A stretch of 64,000 nucleotides of DNA from Phycisphaerae bacterium (lineage in GTDB: Bacteria > Planctomycetota > Phycisphaerae > UBA1845 > CAIVHJ01): assembly GCA_022072405.1 (NCBI GenBank), contig JAJVHX010000012.1, positions 314,946 to 378,945 on the forward strand, read 5' to 3'. The translations under genes were made by a program, and so were the position numbers. Positions 44,105-53,098 of this stretch are shown piece after piece; position 1 is the first letter of the stretch; each line of letters begins with the position of its first letter. Under the pieces are notes generated by a model. That model saw only the letters and a list, made by a program, of their open reading frames with translations. It made no database searches and was not told where the DNA came from.

Positions 44105-45055
44105 ATGACTTCATCACCTACGGATTTATTTCGCAAGCAGGCGCTGGAGGAATATCAGCGCAAGCATCAGAAGCGCGGCGATGTGCTGCGGATCTCACCG
44201 CACTGGACCGGTTGGTTGTACTGGGTGCTGGTGGTGCTGTTTATCGGTGGATTGATCTATCTGGTGGTGGGGCGGGTGCATGAATATGCGGAGGGTGTTG
44301 CGGTCATCCGATTCGATGGCCGGACGGAAATAGCCGCTGTGGCGGGTGGAGTGATCAGCCGGGTCGAGATCGAACCAGGCCAGAAAGTTCACGCGGATGA
44401 GGTGCTGGTTCGCTTTCATGATGAAATGGAACAGGCAGAGCTGGTGCGACTGAACAAGGAGTTTGAGCAGCAACTGGTGGCCAGCCTGCAAAATCCTGCG
44501 GATTACTCCCTCCGGGTAGCGCTCGCTAACCTGCGTTCTCAGCGGGAGTATATGCATTCCCGGCTGGATCAGCGGGTGGTACGTGCCCCCCATGCTGGTA
44601 TCGTAAGCGATGTTCGCATCCGTTCCGGACTGAGCCTCATGCCGGGAGATACCTTATTATCCGTAACCAGTACGGAGACCATGCCCACGGTGATCGCCAT
44701 GCTGCCGGGGCGGTATCGTCCACAGGTGCGACCCGGCATGTCCTTACGGCTGGAAATTCTCGGCTACAAGTATGCTTATCAGAAAGTGTTGATCGATAGC
44801 GTGGGTGATGAGGTCATCGGGGCGACAGAGCTGCGTCGCGTGTTGGGAGCGGAAATCGCCGACATGGTACAGATCAGCGAGCCGGTGGTCATCATTCGCG
44901 GGCGGCTGGACCAGCGCACCTTTCGCGCCGACACCGATACCTACGAATATCACAATGGCATGCATGCCCGGGCCTCTATCCGGGTGCGTTCCGAGCCGAT
45001 CGTCTTGGCCCTGGTGCCGGGGTTGAAGTATCTGTTCGAGGAAGGGCATGAGTGA
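44105..45055 (+). CDS. HlyD-type membrane fusion protein of the peptide exporter
   Basis: The protein of about 316 residues has a cytoplasmic N-terminus (KQALEEYQRKHQKRGD), one TM helix (about 37-57) and a lipoyl/barrel-sandwich split by a short coiled-coil: AAVAGGVISRVEIEPGQKVHADEVLVRFHDE and HAGIVSDVRIRSGLSLMPGDTLLSV. It should link the C39-ABC exporter, encoded next, to the outer layers of the envelope. The ATG at 44105 is chosen over the upstream frame opening at 44066. Its stop overlaps the start of the ABC gene by 8 bases. The hairpin is short, only about 60 residues. Confidence 0.88.
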   Translation: MTSSPTDLFRKQALEEYQRKHQKRGDVLRISPHWTGWLYWVLVVLFIGGLIYLVVGRVHEYAEGVAVIRFDGRTEIAAVAGGVISRVEIEPGQKVHADEVLVRFHDEMEQAELVRLNKEFEQQLVASLQNPADYSLRVALANLRSQREYMHSRLDQRVVRAPHAGIVSDVRIRSGLSLMPGDTLLSVTSTETMPTVIAMLPGRYRPQVRPGMSLRLEILGYKYAYQKVLIDSVGDEVIGATELRRVLGAEIADMVQISEPVVIIRGRLDQRTFRADTDTYEYHNGMHARASIRVRSEPIVLALVPGLKYLFEEGHE

Positions 45056-47264
45056 GCCGGAAAAAAACGAGGGGTTGGTGGATCGTTTCCCGGAGCTGGA
45101 ACGATTGGAATATCGCACGCGCCGCCGGATACCGGTCATTCAGGGACTGGAACTGGCGGATTGCGGGGCGGCCTGTCTGGCCATGGTGCTGGGCTATTAT
45201 CGCAAGCATGTCAGTCTCGATCAGGTGCGCGAAGTCAGCGGGACGGGACGGGACGGAATTGATGCGCTCACCATTCTGAACACCGCCCGATTTTACGGGA
45301 TGCGTGGCCGGGGGGTCCGGCTGGAACTGGAAGCGCTCGATTTTCTGGAGCGCGGGGCGATCCTCCACTGGGAATTCAACCACTTCGTGGTCTTTGAAAA
45401 GTTGCGCAAGGATGGCGTGGAAATTGTCGATCCGGCGGTCGGACGGCGGTTTATTCCGATGGAGCAGTTTGCCAAAAGCTTCACCGGCGTGGCGCTGTTG
45501 CTGGAACCGTCGGAGGGCTTCGAGCCGGCCAAGAAAAAGGGCAACCTGCTCTGGTATTACTTCCGCAAGGTACTGGGACAAAGCGGGCTGCTGGTGCGGA
45601 TTCTGATCATTTCGCTGCTGGTGCAGTTGATCGGCCTGACCATGCCGATCCTGACCGGGGTGCTGGTCGATCGCGTTGTGCCGCGCGGGGATTACGACCT
45701 GTTGATGATCCTGGGCGGCGGGCTGCTGGCGGTGGTGATCTTTAACTTTTTCTCGTCGATGCTGCGCGCCTTTTTACTGTTGCACTTGAGCACACTGCTG
45801 GAAGCGCGACTGACGCTTGATTTTCTCGACCATCTGGTGAGTCTGTCTTATTCCTTTTTCCAGCGGCGCAGCTCGGGTGATCTGATCATGCGCCTGAACA
45901 GCAACGCCACGATCCGCGAAACGCTGACTTCCAGTGCGCTGTCGACCGTATTGGATGGTTTGTTTGTCATTCTCTATCTGATTCTGCTGCTGGCCATGAG
46001 TGCTTCGATGGGGCTGCTGGTGGTGATTCTCGGAGCGGTGCAGGTGGTGCTCTTCATGGTGGCCCGCCGGCCTTACCGCGATCTGATGGCGGAACAACTG
46101 CAGACCCAGGCGCGGGCCCAGGGCTACCAGGTGGAACTGCTCGCGGGCATCGGTACCTTGAAAGCCAGCGGTGCGGAAGGACGCGCGGTCGAGAAATGGG
46201 CCAACCTCTTCACGGATACCATGAACGTGTCGTTGCGCAGCGGCCGACTGGGCGCTTTGATTGAGCCGATGCTGCGGGCCCTCAGCTCGCTCTCCACACT
46301 GGCCATTCTGGGGTATGGCGGCTATCTGGTGCTGGAGGGGAAATTTACACTGGGCACCATGCTGGCGCTGAATGCGTTGGCTGGTAATTTTATCGCCCCC
46401 TTATCCTCGCTGGTGAATACCGCCATCCAGATTCAGATGCTCACACCCTATGTGGATCGTCTGCGCGATGTGCTGGATACGCCGCCGGAACAGGATCGGG
46501 AAAAAGTGGTGCGGGCGCCACGGCTGACGGGACGCATCCGCGTGGAGGAGGTTTCTTTCCGTTATGGTCCGCTCACTCCGATGGTGGTGAAAAATGTGAC
46601 GCTCGATATCGAACCGGGCCAGCATGTCGCCATTGTGGGTCCGAGCGGATCAGGCAAGAGCACACTGGCGAGCATACTGCTGGGTTTGTACCAGCCGGAC
46701 GGCGGCCGGATCTTGTATGACGGCATGGAACTGGCGTCGCTCGACGTCCACAGCGTTCGCAGCCAACTGGGCATCGTCACTCAGCATCCTTATCTGTTTG
46801 CCGCCTCTATCCGCGAAAACATTCTGCTGACCGCGCCGAGTCGATCGATGGAAGATATGGTGCAGGCGGCGAAGCTGGCCTACATCCATGATGAAATCTC
46901 GCAGATGCCCATGGCCTACGAAACGATCCTGGCGGACGCCGGGGCCAGTCTGTCCGGTGGCCAGCGGCAACGGCTGGCACTCGCCCGGGCGCTGGTTCAC
47001 CAGCCCATTATTCTGCTGCTGGATGAAGCGACCAGTTCGCTGGATACGGTCACGGAACGTCATATCCAGTTGGAACTGGAAGCGCTGAAATGCACGCGCA
47101 TTGTGATCGCCCAGCGATTGAGCACCATCGTCAACGCCGACTTGATTCTGGTGATGAAGGAGGGAGTGGTGGTCGAGCGGGGCAACCATGAGGAGCTGTT
47201 AGCTCGGCAGGGGTTGTATGCGGAACTGGTCTCGGCCCAGGTGCGCCGGCACAGTCCGGGTTAG
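45048..47264 (+). CDS. C39-peptidase ABC exporter (bacteriocin-processing type)
   Basis: The 738-residue protein removes a double-glycine-type leader and exports the core. The N-terminal C39 domain has oxyanion Gln32 and catalytic Cys39 in IQGLELADCGAACLAM, His113 in FNHFVVFEKL and Asp129 in EIVDPAVGRR, so it should be active. Six TM helices follow (about 175-430). The ATPase has Walker A GPSGSGKST (about 530), signature [15 protein letters not shown] (about 636) and Walker B ILLLDEATSSLD. Both precursors at 8226-9389 carry Gly-Ala at the end of the leader, a cleavage pattern this class accepts. It is translationally coupled to the membrane fusion protein. Confidence 0.94.
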   Translation: MSEPEKNEGLVDRFPELERLEYRTRRRIPVIQGLELADCGAACLAMVLGYYRKHVSLDQVREVSGTGRDGIDALTILNTARFYGMRGRGVRLELEALDFLERGAILHWEFNHFVVFEKLRKDGVEIVDPAVGRRFIPMEQFAKSFTGVALLLEPSEGFEPAKKKGNLLWYYFRKVLGQSGLLVRILIISLLVQLIGLTMPILTGVLVDRVVPRGDYDLLMILGGGLLAVVIFNFFSSMLRAFLLLHLSTLLEARLTLDFLDHLVSLSYSFFQRRSSGDLIMRLNSNATIRETLTSSALSTVLDGLFVILYLILLLAMSASMGLLVVILGAVQVVLFMVARRPYRDLMAEQLQTQARAQGYQVELLAGIGTLKASGAEGRAVEKWANLFTDTMNVSLRSGRLGALIEPMLRALSSLSTLAILGYGGYLVLEGKFTLGTMLALNALAGNFIAPLSSLVNTAIQIQMLTPYVDRLRDVLDTPPEQDREKVVRAPRLTGRIRVEEVSFRYGPLTPMVVKNVTLDIEPGQHVAIVGPSGSGKSTLASILLGLYQPDGGRILYDGMELASLDVHSVRSQLGIVTQHPYLFAASIRENILLTAPSRSMEDMVQAAKLAYIHDEISQMPMAYETILADAGASLSGGQRQRLALARALVHQPIILLLDEATSSLDTVTERHIQLELEALKCTRIVIAQRLSTIVNADLILVMKEGVVVERGNHEELLARQGLYAELVSAQVRRHSPG

Positions 47265-47447
47265 AATTTCTAATGTGGACCCGGCAGCGCCGATAAGAGG
47301 GCGGATTAGACTCAGATTTGATTAAAATCACCGGCGGCTGCCGATGAGCGGTAGACGAACGACCGGAGCCGATATACCATCCGGTAATCACTTCAGACCC
47401 CGGTCCAATCGGATATTTCGCGGGTTATGCAGGGAAAGGTGGAATAC

Positions 47448-48362
47448 ATGTCAGCGCCAGTAGCAGCACAGCAACCCATTCCGGCGATCAAACCGCCGCG
47501 AACCGTTCTACCCAAATTCACCGACCGCTTGGCGCTTGGTCGACGTGGGTTACAGGTCAGCCCCTATTGCCTGGGGATGACGTCCACGGACGAGACGGTC
47601 AGCGTGGCGTTTGATGCGGGGATCAATTTCTTTTTCTTCACCGCCGACATGCATTGGCCGTTGTATGAAATGACCCGGCGGGGCTTGCAGAAATTACTGG
47701 CTCGGGGCGGGGGGATTCGTGATCAGATTGTAGTGGCGGTGGTTTCTTACACGCCGCAGCCGGAGTTCTGCAGCGCACCCTTTATGGAGGCGCTGGAAGC
47801 GGTGCCTGGCCTGGAACGTGTTGATGTACTGGTCGCCGGTGGCTCGTACGCTCCTGAATTGCTCAACCGTCTGCAGGTTTATCAGCAGCATCTGGAACAG
47901 GGTTTCCTGGGCAATCGGGCCATCGGTTCCACTTTCCACGATCGGCCGGCGTCGGTGCAGGCCTACAACCATCACCTGGTCGATATCGCCTTCATTCGCT
48001 ACAACACCGTCCATCCCGGGGCGCGCTACGACGTTTTTCCGCTGCTGAAGAAAGATTCGTCGGTTTTGTTGTATAACTTCAAGAACGTGATGGGCTATGC
48101 CCCGCCGTCGTTCCTGCAGCAGATGGGTCTGAGTCGGGATCACTGGTTTCCACAGGTGACGGATCATTACAAATTCATTCTGGCCCGGCCGGAGTTCCAC
48201 GGCATCCTCTGTGCTCCCAATACACCGGAACATGTGCGGGCCTTGCATGACGCCATCGAGGAAAATCCTCTTTCGGAAGAGGAAGAAAATTACCTGATCA
48301 ATCTGGGTGAGGTGGTGCAGGGCCGGGCGGTTTTGGCGCGGGAGGATGGATCGCCCAGTTAA
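47448..48362 (+). CDS. Aldo/keto-reductase-like protein, catalytic tetrad apparently lost
   Basis: The protein of about 304 residues opens like an aldo/keto reductase: LALGRRGLQVSPYCLGMT and FDAGINFFFFTADMHWPLYE. In active members the second motif is DAGINFFDTADxYG; here the tetrad Asp is Phe and the Tyr is His. The Lys strand (usually VATK) reads IVVAVVSY, and the His strand (usually LHxP) reads VDVLVAGGS. So all four catalytic positions look replaced, by eye. AGGGAAAGGTGG supports the ATG at 47448. Between the exporter and LanC, it may be a partner protein rather than an oxidoreductase. An unusual reductase acting on dehydroalanines is a weaker possibility. Confidence 0.72.
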   Translation: MSAPVAAQQPIPAIKPPRTVLPKFTDRLALGRRGLQVSPYCLGMTSTDETVSVAFDAGINFFFFTADMHWPLYEMTRRGLQKLLARGGGIRDQIVVAVVSYTPQPEFCSAPFMEALEAVPGLERVDVLVAGGSYAPELLNRLQVYQQHLEQGFLGNRAIGSTFHDRPASVQAYNHHLVDIAFIRYNTVHPGARYDVFPLLKKDSSVLLYNFKNVMGYAPPSFLQQMGLSRDHWFPQVTDHYKFILARPEFHGILCAPNTPEHVRALHDAIEENPLSEEEENYLINLGEVVQGRAVLAREDGSPS

Positions 48363-48382
48363 ATGCGAAAGGCGGTTGGTTG

Positions 48383-49690
48383 ATGTCACCCCCTACAAGC
48401 TGGCAACCGTTGTTGACCGGTGCCGCTGCCGACCAGGCCCGTGATGCGGTTGAGGCGATTGCGATGGTGGTCAGCGATCCGAGCCAACTGGCCAGGATGG
48501 ACCTCGGTCCCTTTTATCAGTCCGGTCAGTTGTCGGATAATCTCTCCAGCGGGCGGGCGGGGTTGGCGTTACTTTTCTCCTATATGAATCAGTCTCGGCT
48601 TTGGCCGCAGGCTAACTACGCCGATGAAGCCCTTTCCTTATTAAATGATTCCATTGAAGCCGTTGCCGAAGTCCCGATGGATGGTTCGCTGTTCAGCGGT
48701 TTTACCGGCATTGCCTGGTGTGTGGAGCATCTGCAGAATCGTCTGCTGAATGACGCCGAGGGTGACGTCAATGAGGAAATCGACCAGGCGCTGATCGAGC
48801 TGACGGCCAACTCTCCCTGGACGCGCGATTATGATCTGATCATCGGATTGGTCGGACTGGGGCTGTACGCGGTAGAGCGGTTACCCCGTCCGACGGCGAC
48901 ACAATTGCTGGAGCAGGTGATCGAACGTCTGGTGGAGCGGGCCGTTCACCAGCCGGAAGGGATCTGCTGGTGGACGGATCCGCAATGGATGATGGAAGAA
49001 ACGCGAGTCCGCTATCCGCAGGGCTATTACAACATCGGCTTAGCCCACGGTTCTCCGGGGGTGGTGGTGATGTTAGCGTTGGCGTACGCAGCACAGGTCC
49101 GACGCGAGGTGGTTCAACCGCTGCTGGAAGGGGCGGTGCAATACCTGCTGGCCCAGCGGATGCCGGATAATCCTCGAAGCGTATTTCCCTGTTTCTGCGG
49201 CTTTGATATACCTGCTGAGGGGTCGCGCCTGGCCTGGTGCTATGGTGATCCGGGTGTGAGCATGGCGATCTATTATGCGGGGGTCCTGATCGGTCGGAAG
49301 GACTGGCAGCAGGCGGCGCTGGCGGTCATGCGTTTGGCCGTCGATCGTCCGCCACAGGATGCGGGCGTGGTCGATGCCGGCCTGTGTCATGGGGCGATCG
49401 GGCTGGCTCATATTTATAATCGATTCTATCACGCCGGCGGTGAACAACTGTTCCGCGACGCTGCACTCTACTGGTATGACGCCGGGCTGCAGATGCGCCG
49501 ACCGGGCGAGGGGTTGGCCGGTTTCTATGCCTACATGCCGCGCGAGGAGCGACCTAATGCCTGGGTGGCGGATCCGGGCTTATTGTCCGGGGCCACTGGT
49601 GTAGCGCTGGGATTGCTCGCCGGTATTTCCAATGTGGAACCGGCCTGGGATCGTATGCTGCTGATTTCCATCCCGCCCGGCGGCGGTTGA
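48383..49690 (+). CDS. LanC-like lanthionine synthetase (cyclase)
   Basis: LanC zinc enzymes add Cys thiols to dehydroalanine or dehydrobutyrine to form lanthionine rings. The protein of about 435 residues has the alpha/alpha-toroid pattern. All zinc ligands are present: Cys286 in LAWCYGDPG, and Cys335 and His336 in GLCHGAIG. The earlier LAHGSPG (His222) is also canonical. The opening SGRAGLALLFSYM and FSGFTGIAWCVEHL are typical. The start is the ATG at 48383, after GAAAGGCGG; a TTG precedes it directly. It lies 20 bases after the reductase-like gene and about 60 before lanB. Confidence 0.94.
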   Translation: MSPPTSWQPLLTGAAADQARDAVEAIAMVVSDPSQLARMDLGPFYQSGQLSDNLSSGRAGLALLFSYMNQSRLWPQANYADEALSLLNDSIEAVAEVPMDGSLFSGFTGIAWCVEHLQNRLLNDAEGDVNEEIDQALIELTANSPWTRDYDLIIGLVGLGLYAVERLPRPTATQLLEQVIERLVERAVHQPEGICWWTDPQWMMEETRVRYPQGYYNIGLAHGSPGVVVMLALAYAAQVRREVVQPLLEGAVQYLLAQRMPDNPRSVFPCFCGFDIPAEGSRLAWCYGDPGVSMAIYYAGVLIGRKDWQQAALAVMRLAVDRPPQDAGVVDAGLCHGAIGLAHIYNRFYHAGGEQLFRDAALYWYDAGLQMRRPGEGLAGFYAYMPREERPNAWVADPGLLSGATGVALGLLAGISNVEPAWDRMLLISIPPGGG

Positions 49691-49750
49691 TCATCTTCAT
49701 AGTAGAGACCGGAATTTATTTTCCGGTGAGCCATTGGGAGCGTGAGGTTT

Positions 49751-52700
49751 ATGAGTCAAACGACCACGGCGAATAAGACACTCTGTCGAACTTCCGGTTT
49801 TTTTGTGGTTCGCACGCCGCAATTGCCTTATGAAACCTTACTGCAATGGGGGTCTGGATTGCAGTCTGCGGCTGCCGGTGAGGACGAGGAGCGTCTGACG
49901 GCGGCGCTGGCGGCGGATGGCCAACTGTTGCGGGAGCGTCTGCGGCAGCTCATCGAACAACCCGAGGTGCGTGAGGCGATATTCGTCGCTTCGCCGAGTC
50001 TGGATGCCAGTCTGGATCAGTGGTTCAAAGAGCCGTCGGGCGAACGAGGTCAGAAGGTCGAGCGTTCGCTGGTTCGTTATCTGGTGCGGATGGCGGGTCG
50101 GCCGACGCCCTTCGGACTTTTTTCCGGTTGTGCTTATGGTCGCATTGCTGAACAGACCCATTTTCGATTGGCTCCATGCCGGGAATATCGCCGCCTGACG
50201 CGTCTGGACATGGACTACCTGACCACGTTGTGTGAAGCCCTCAACCGTGATCCGGAGCTGAAGCAGGCTCTGATCTATTTTCCCAACTCGAGTATTTATC
50301 AGGCGGCGGGACGGGTGCGCTATGTCGAGACGCGCATGGGGGAGAGCGGCCGCAGCCATCATCTGGTGGCGGTCGAAACCACTCCCTATCTTGATGCTAC
50401 ACTGCGGCGGGCGGCCGCAGGTGCCAAAGCAATGGATTTGGCGGCGGCACTGATTCAGGATGATCCCGAGATCACCCTGATGGAAGCGCAGCAGTTTATC
50501 AACGAACTGATTGATTCGCAGCTTCTGGTTTCGAATCTGGCCCCGCTGCTGACCGGTGAGGAGCCGATCAACGATCTATTGCGACAGCTCCGCCAGATAC
50601 CCAGCATGGCGAGTGTGGCGGAGGCGCTGGCTTATGCGCATGAGCGGTTACAGGATATAGACCGGGTCGGACTGGGCAATGCACCCCAGCGTTACCTGGA
50701 TATTACCGAACGGCTGAAGGATCTGCCGGCGAAGATTGATCTCTCCAAAATGTTTCAGGTGGATATGGCCAAGCCTGCACCCGAAGCTACGCTCGGACAC
50801 GCGGTGGTGGAGGAGATGATCCGCGGTGTCACCTTGTTGCATCGTGTCTTCGGTTCGATCGCCGGAGATCGGCTCAATACTTTTCGTGAGGCGTTTTATC
50901 AGCGCTATGAGGATCGTGAAGTTCCGCTGGTTGAAGTGTTGGATGAAGAAGTGGGTATCGGCTTCGAACGATCGATGACTCCGACTGCCGAAGCCTCGCC
51001 GCTGCTGGTCGGCCTGGGTTTCCCGTCAATGGGGAATCCCGATGAATCCATCCGCTGGGGGGCGCGTCACTCATACCTGATGAGCAAGTACATTGCCAGT
51101 GCAGAAAAAAAGGAAACCGTGCTGCAACTGGAAGCGAAGGAGCTGGAACAGGTGGGCAGCCCCGCCCGGGCGCCGCTGCCGGATGGCTTCACGGTGATGG
51201 GTACACTCGTGGCGGCGGACAGTTCCGCCGTGGAGCGCGGTGAATATAAGGTCATCATGGGGGGTATTTCCGGCCCATCCGGAGCCAACCTGCTGGGACG
51301 ATTCTGCTTCGCCGATCCGCAGATGGAAGAGGGTGTTCGCCGCCATATCAGTGAAGAAGAGGCGCTGCAACCGCATGCCATCTTTGCGGAAATTGTGCAC
51401 CTGCCGGAAGGTCGGATAGGAAACATTCTGGCTCGTCCGGTGCTGCGGCAATATGAGATCGCTTATCTCGGTCGCTCCGGTGCCGCTCCGGAAATGACCA
51501 TCCCAATTACCGATCTGATGGTCAGCGTGAAGGGCGGTCCGACCGGTCGAGTAACCCTGCGCTCCCGCCGTCTGGACAAGGAGATCATCCCGCGACTGAC
51601 CAGTGCTCACAATATCGTGCATCCCCACAACACCGGCGTCTACAAATTTCTGACTGCTCTGCAGGCCCAATCGGTTTTCAGCAGCATGCGGATTGACAGC
51701 TTGCGCTGGGACTGGGGTGCGCTGGAAGGGCAAACCTTCCTGCCGCGGGTGGTGTGTGGCAAACTGGTTTTCGCCAAAGCCCGCTGGGTCATCGGCGGTG
51801 ATGATGTTCGTAATTTGAACAACGTAACCGGAGCCCAGCGCTTCCGCGAAGTGCAGAAGTTTCGTGCCAAGCATCGTCTGCCCCGCTGGGTGCTGGTGGC
51901 GGATGGTGATAATGAACTGCCGGTGGACCTGGAAAACGTGCTGAGCATTGATACCTTCGTGCAACTGGTGCATGATCGTCCGCAGTTCCGGCTGGAAGAG
52001 ATGTATCCCGATGCGGATGAATTGTGCACCGAAGGTCCGGAAGGGCGTTTTACGCATGAAATCGTGGTGCCGATGGTCCTTAATCGTGATCCGAGCACCA
52101 GCAATCTGCCGCAGCGCAGTGCCAAAACGCCATCGGTGACGCGCAGTTATATTCCCGGCTCGCCGTGGCTCTATTTCAAACTCTATACCGGCACCAGCAC
52201 CGCCGATCAGGTTCTGCGCGAGATTATTGCCCCGGTAGCGGAACAGGCGATGGCCGCCGGGGCGTGTCAGCGCTGGTTTTTCATCCGTTATGGCGATCCC
52301 GACTGGCATGTGCGGTTGCGGTTTTATGGTGACGGGCCGACCCTGGCGGCGCGGATTCTGCCGGCCCTCTACGCTGCCGCCGAGCCGGCGTTGCAGAGCG
52401 GAGGGTTGCATCGTCTGCTGCTGGATACCTATCACCGCGAATGGGAGCGTTATGGCGGTGATGTGGGCATTGAGCTGTTCGAACATTTCTCGCATATCGA
52501 CAGCCAGGCGGTAATCGATATCGTCAAACTGCTGGCGGGCGACGAAGGGGCTGATGCCCGCTGGCGGCTGGTGCTGCGCGGTATGGATACCTTGATGGAC
52601 GACGCCGGGCTGACGACAGCAGACAAGATGCAGGTGATCACTGCCTGCCGCGAGACCTTCGGGCGCGAGCATGGTGCCGATGTGACCGGATTGAAGGATC

Positions 52701-53098
52701 AGTTGGGCCAGAAATTCCGTAACGAGCGCAAGAGTATTGAGCAATTGCTGGACCCCGCCAACGATATGGCCAGCCCGTTGTGGCCCGGACTGGAAATCAT
52801 CCGCCGCCGCAGCGGCGAGTGGGGTACGCTGTGGAGTGATCTGCGGGCTCACGAACAGGCCGACCGACTGACCATGCCGCTGCTGGACCTGATGCCCAGC
52901 TATCTGCACATGCACGCCAATCGCCTGTTGCGTTCGGCTGCGCGTGCTCAGGAACTGGTGATTTACGATTTTCTCAAGCGGGTCTATGAATCACGCGCCG
53001 CCCGTGAGCGTAAAGCCGGCATCGGACCGGTCGTCGCCAAACCGAAGAAGCTGACCCTTAAAAAAGCGGAAGCGGTCGAAGGTGGAGCTTCGTCATGA
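49751..53098 (+). CDS. Full-length LanB lantibiotic dehydratase
   Basis: LanB uses glutamyl-tRNA to glutamylate Ser/Thr of a precursor and then eliminates glutamate. The protein of about 1115 residues has the glutamylation domain, with RMAGRPTPFGLFSG (PTPFGLFSG at 118-126) as hallmark. The C-terminal elimination domain (about 800-1080) runs PWLYFKLYTGTSTADQVLREI, RWFFIRYGDPDWHVRLRF and later a PSYLHMHANRLL motif. It is one chain, as in nisin-type class I systems, not a split thiopeptide pair. The ATG at 49751 is chosen over the GTG three codons earlier. Its stop overlaps the next start (ATGA). A 614-codon antisense frame here is not a gene. Confidence 0.95.
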   Translation: MSQTTTANKTLCRTSGFFVVRTPQLPYETLLQWGSGLQSAAAGEDEERLTAALAADGQLLRERLRQLIEQPEVREAIFVASPSLDASLDQWFKEPSGERGQKVERSLVRYLVRMAGRPTPFGLFSGCAYGRIAEQTHFRLAPCREYRRLTRLDMDYLTTLCEALNRDPELKQALIYFPNSSIYQAAGRVRYVETRMGESGRSHHLVAVETTPYLDATLRRAAAGAKAMDLAAALIQDDPEITLMEAQQFINELIDSQLLVSNLAPLLTGEEPINDLLRQLRQIPSMASVAEALAYAHERLQDIDRVGLGNAPQRYLDITERLKDLPAKIDLSKMFQVDMAKPAPEATLGHAVVEEMIRGVTLLHRVFGSIAGDRLNTFREAFYQRYEDREVPLVEVLDEEVGIGFERSMTPTAEASPLLVGLGFPSMGNPDESIRWGARHSYLMSKYIASAEKKETVLQLEAKELEQVGSPARAPLPDGFTVMGTLVAADSSAVERGEYKVIMGGISGPSGANLLGRFCFADPQMEEGVRRHISEEEALQPHAIFAEIVHLPEGRIGNILARPVLRQYEIAYLGRSGAAPEMTIPITDLMVSVKGGPTGRVTLRSRRLDKEIIPRLTSAHNIVHPHNTGVYKFLTALQAQSVFSSMRIDSLRWDWGALEGQTFLPRVVCGKLVFAKARWVIGGDDVRNLNNVTGAQRFREVQKFRAKHRLPRWVLVADGDNELPVDLENVLSIDTFVQLVHDRPQFRLEEMYPDADELCTEGPEGRFTHEIVVPMVLNRDPSTSNLPQRSAKTPSVTRSYIPGSPWLYFKLYTGTSTADQVLREIIAPVAEQAMAAGACQRWFFIRYGDPDWHVRLRFYGDGPTLAARILPALYAAAEPALQSGGLHRLLLDTYHREWERYGGDVGIELFEHFSHIDSQAVIDIVKLLAGDEGADARWRLVLRGMDTLMDDAGLTTADKMQVITACRETFGREHGADVTGLKDQLGQKFRNERKSIEQLLDPANDMASPLWPGLEIIRRRSGEWGTLWSDLRAHEQADRLTMPLLDLMPSYLHMHANRLLRSAARAQELVIYDFLKRVYESRAARERKAGIGPVVAKPKKLTLKKAEAVEGGASS

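Noticed and set aside
51071..52915. A 614-codon open frame on the minus strand inside lanB
   Set aside because: It lies wholly within the well-supported dehydratase gene, has no family-like segments or ribosome binding site, and reflects the codon pattern of the plus strand.
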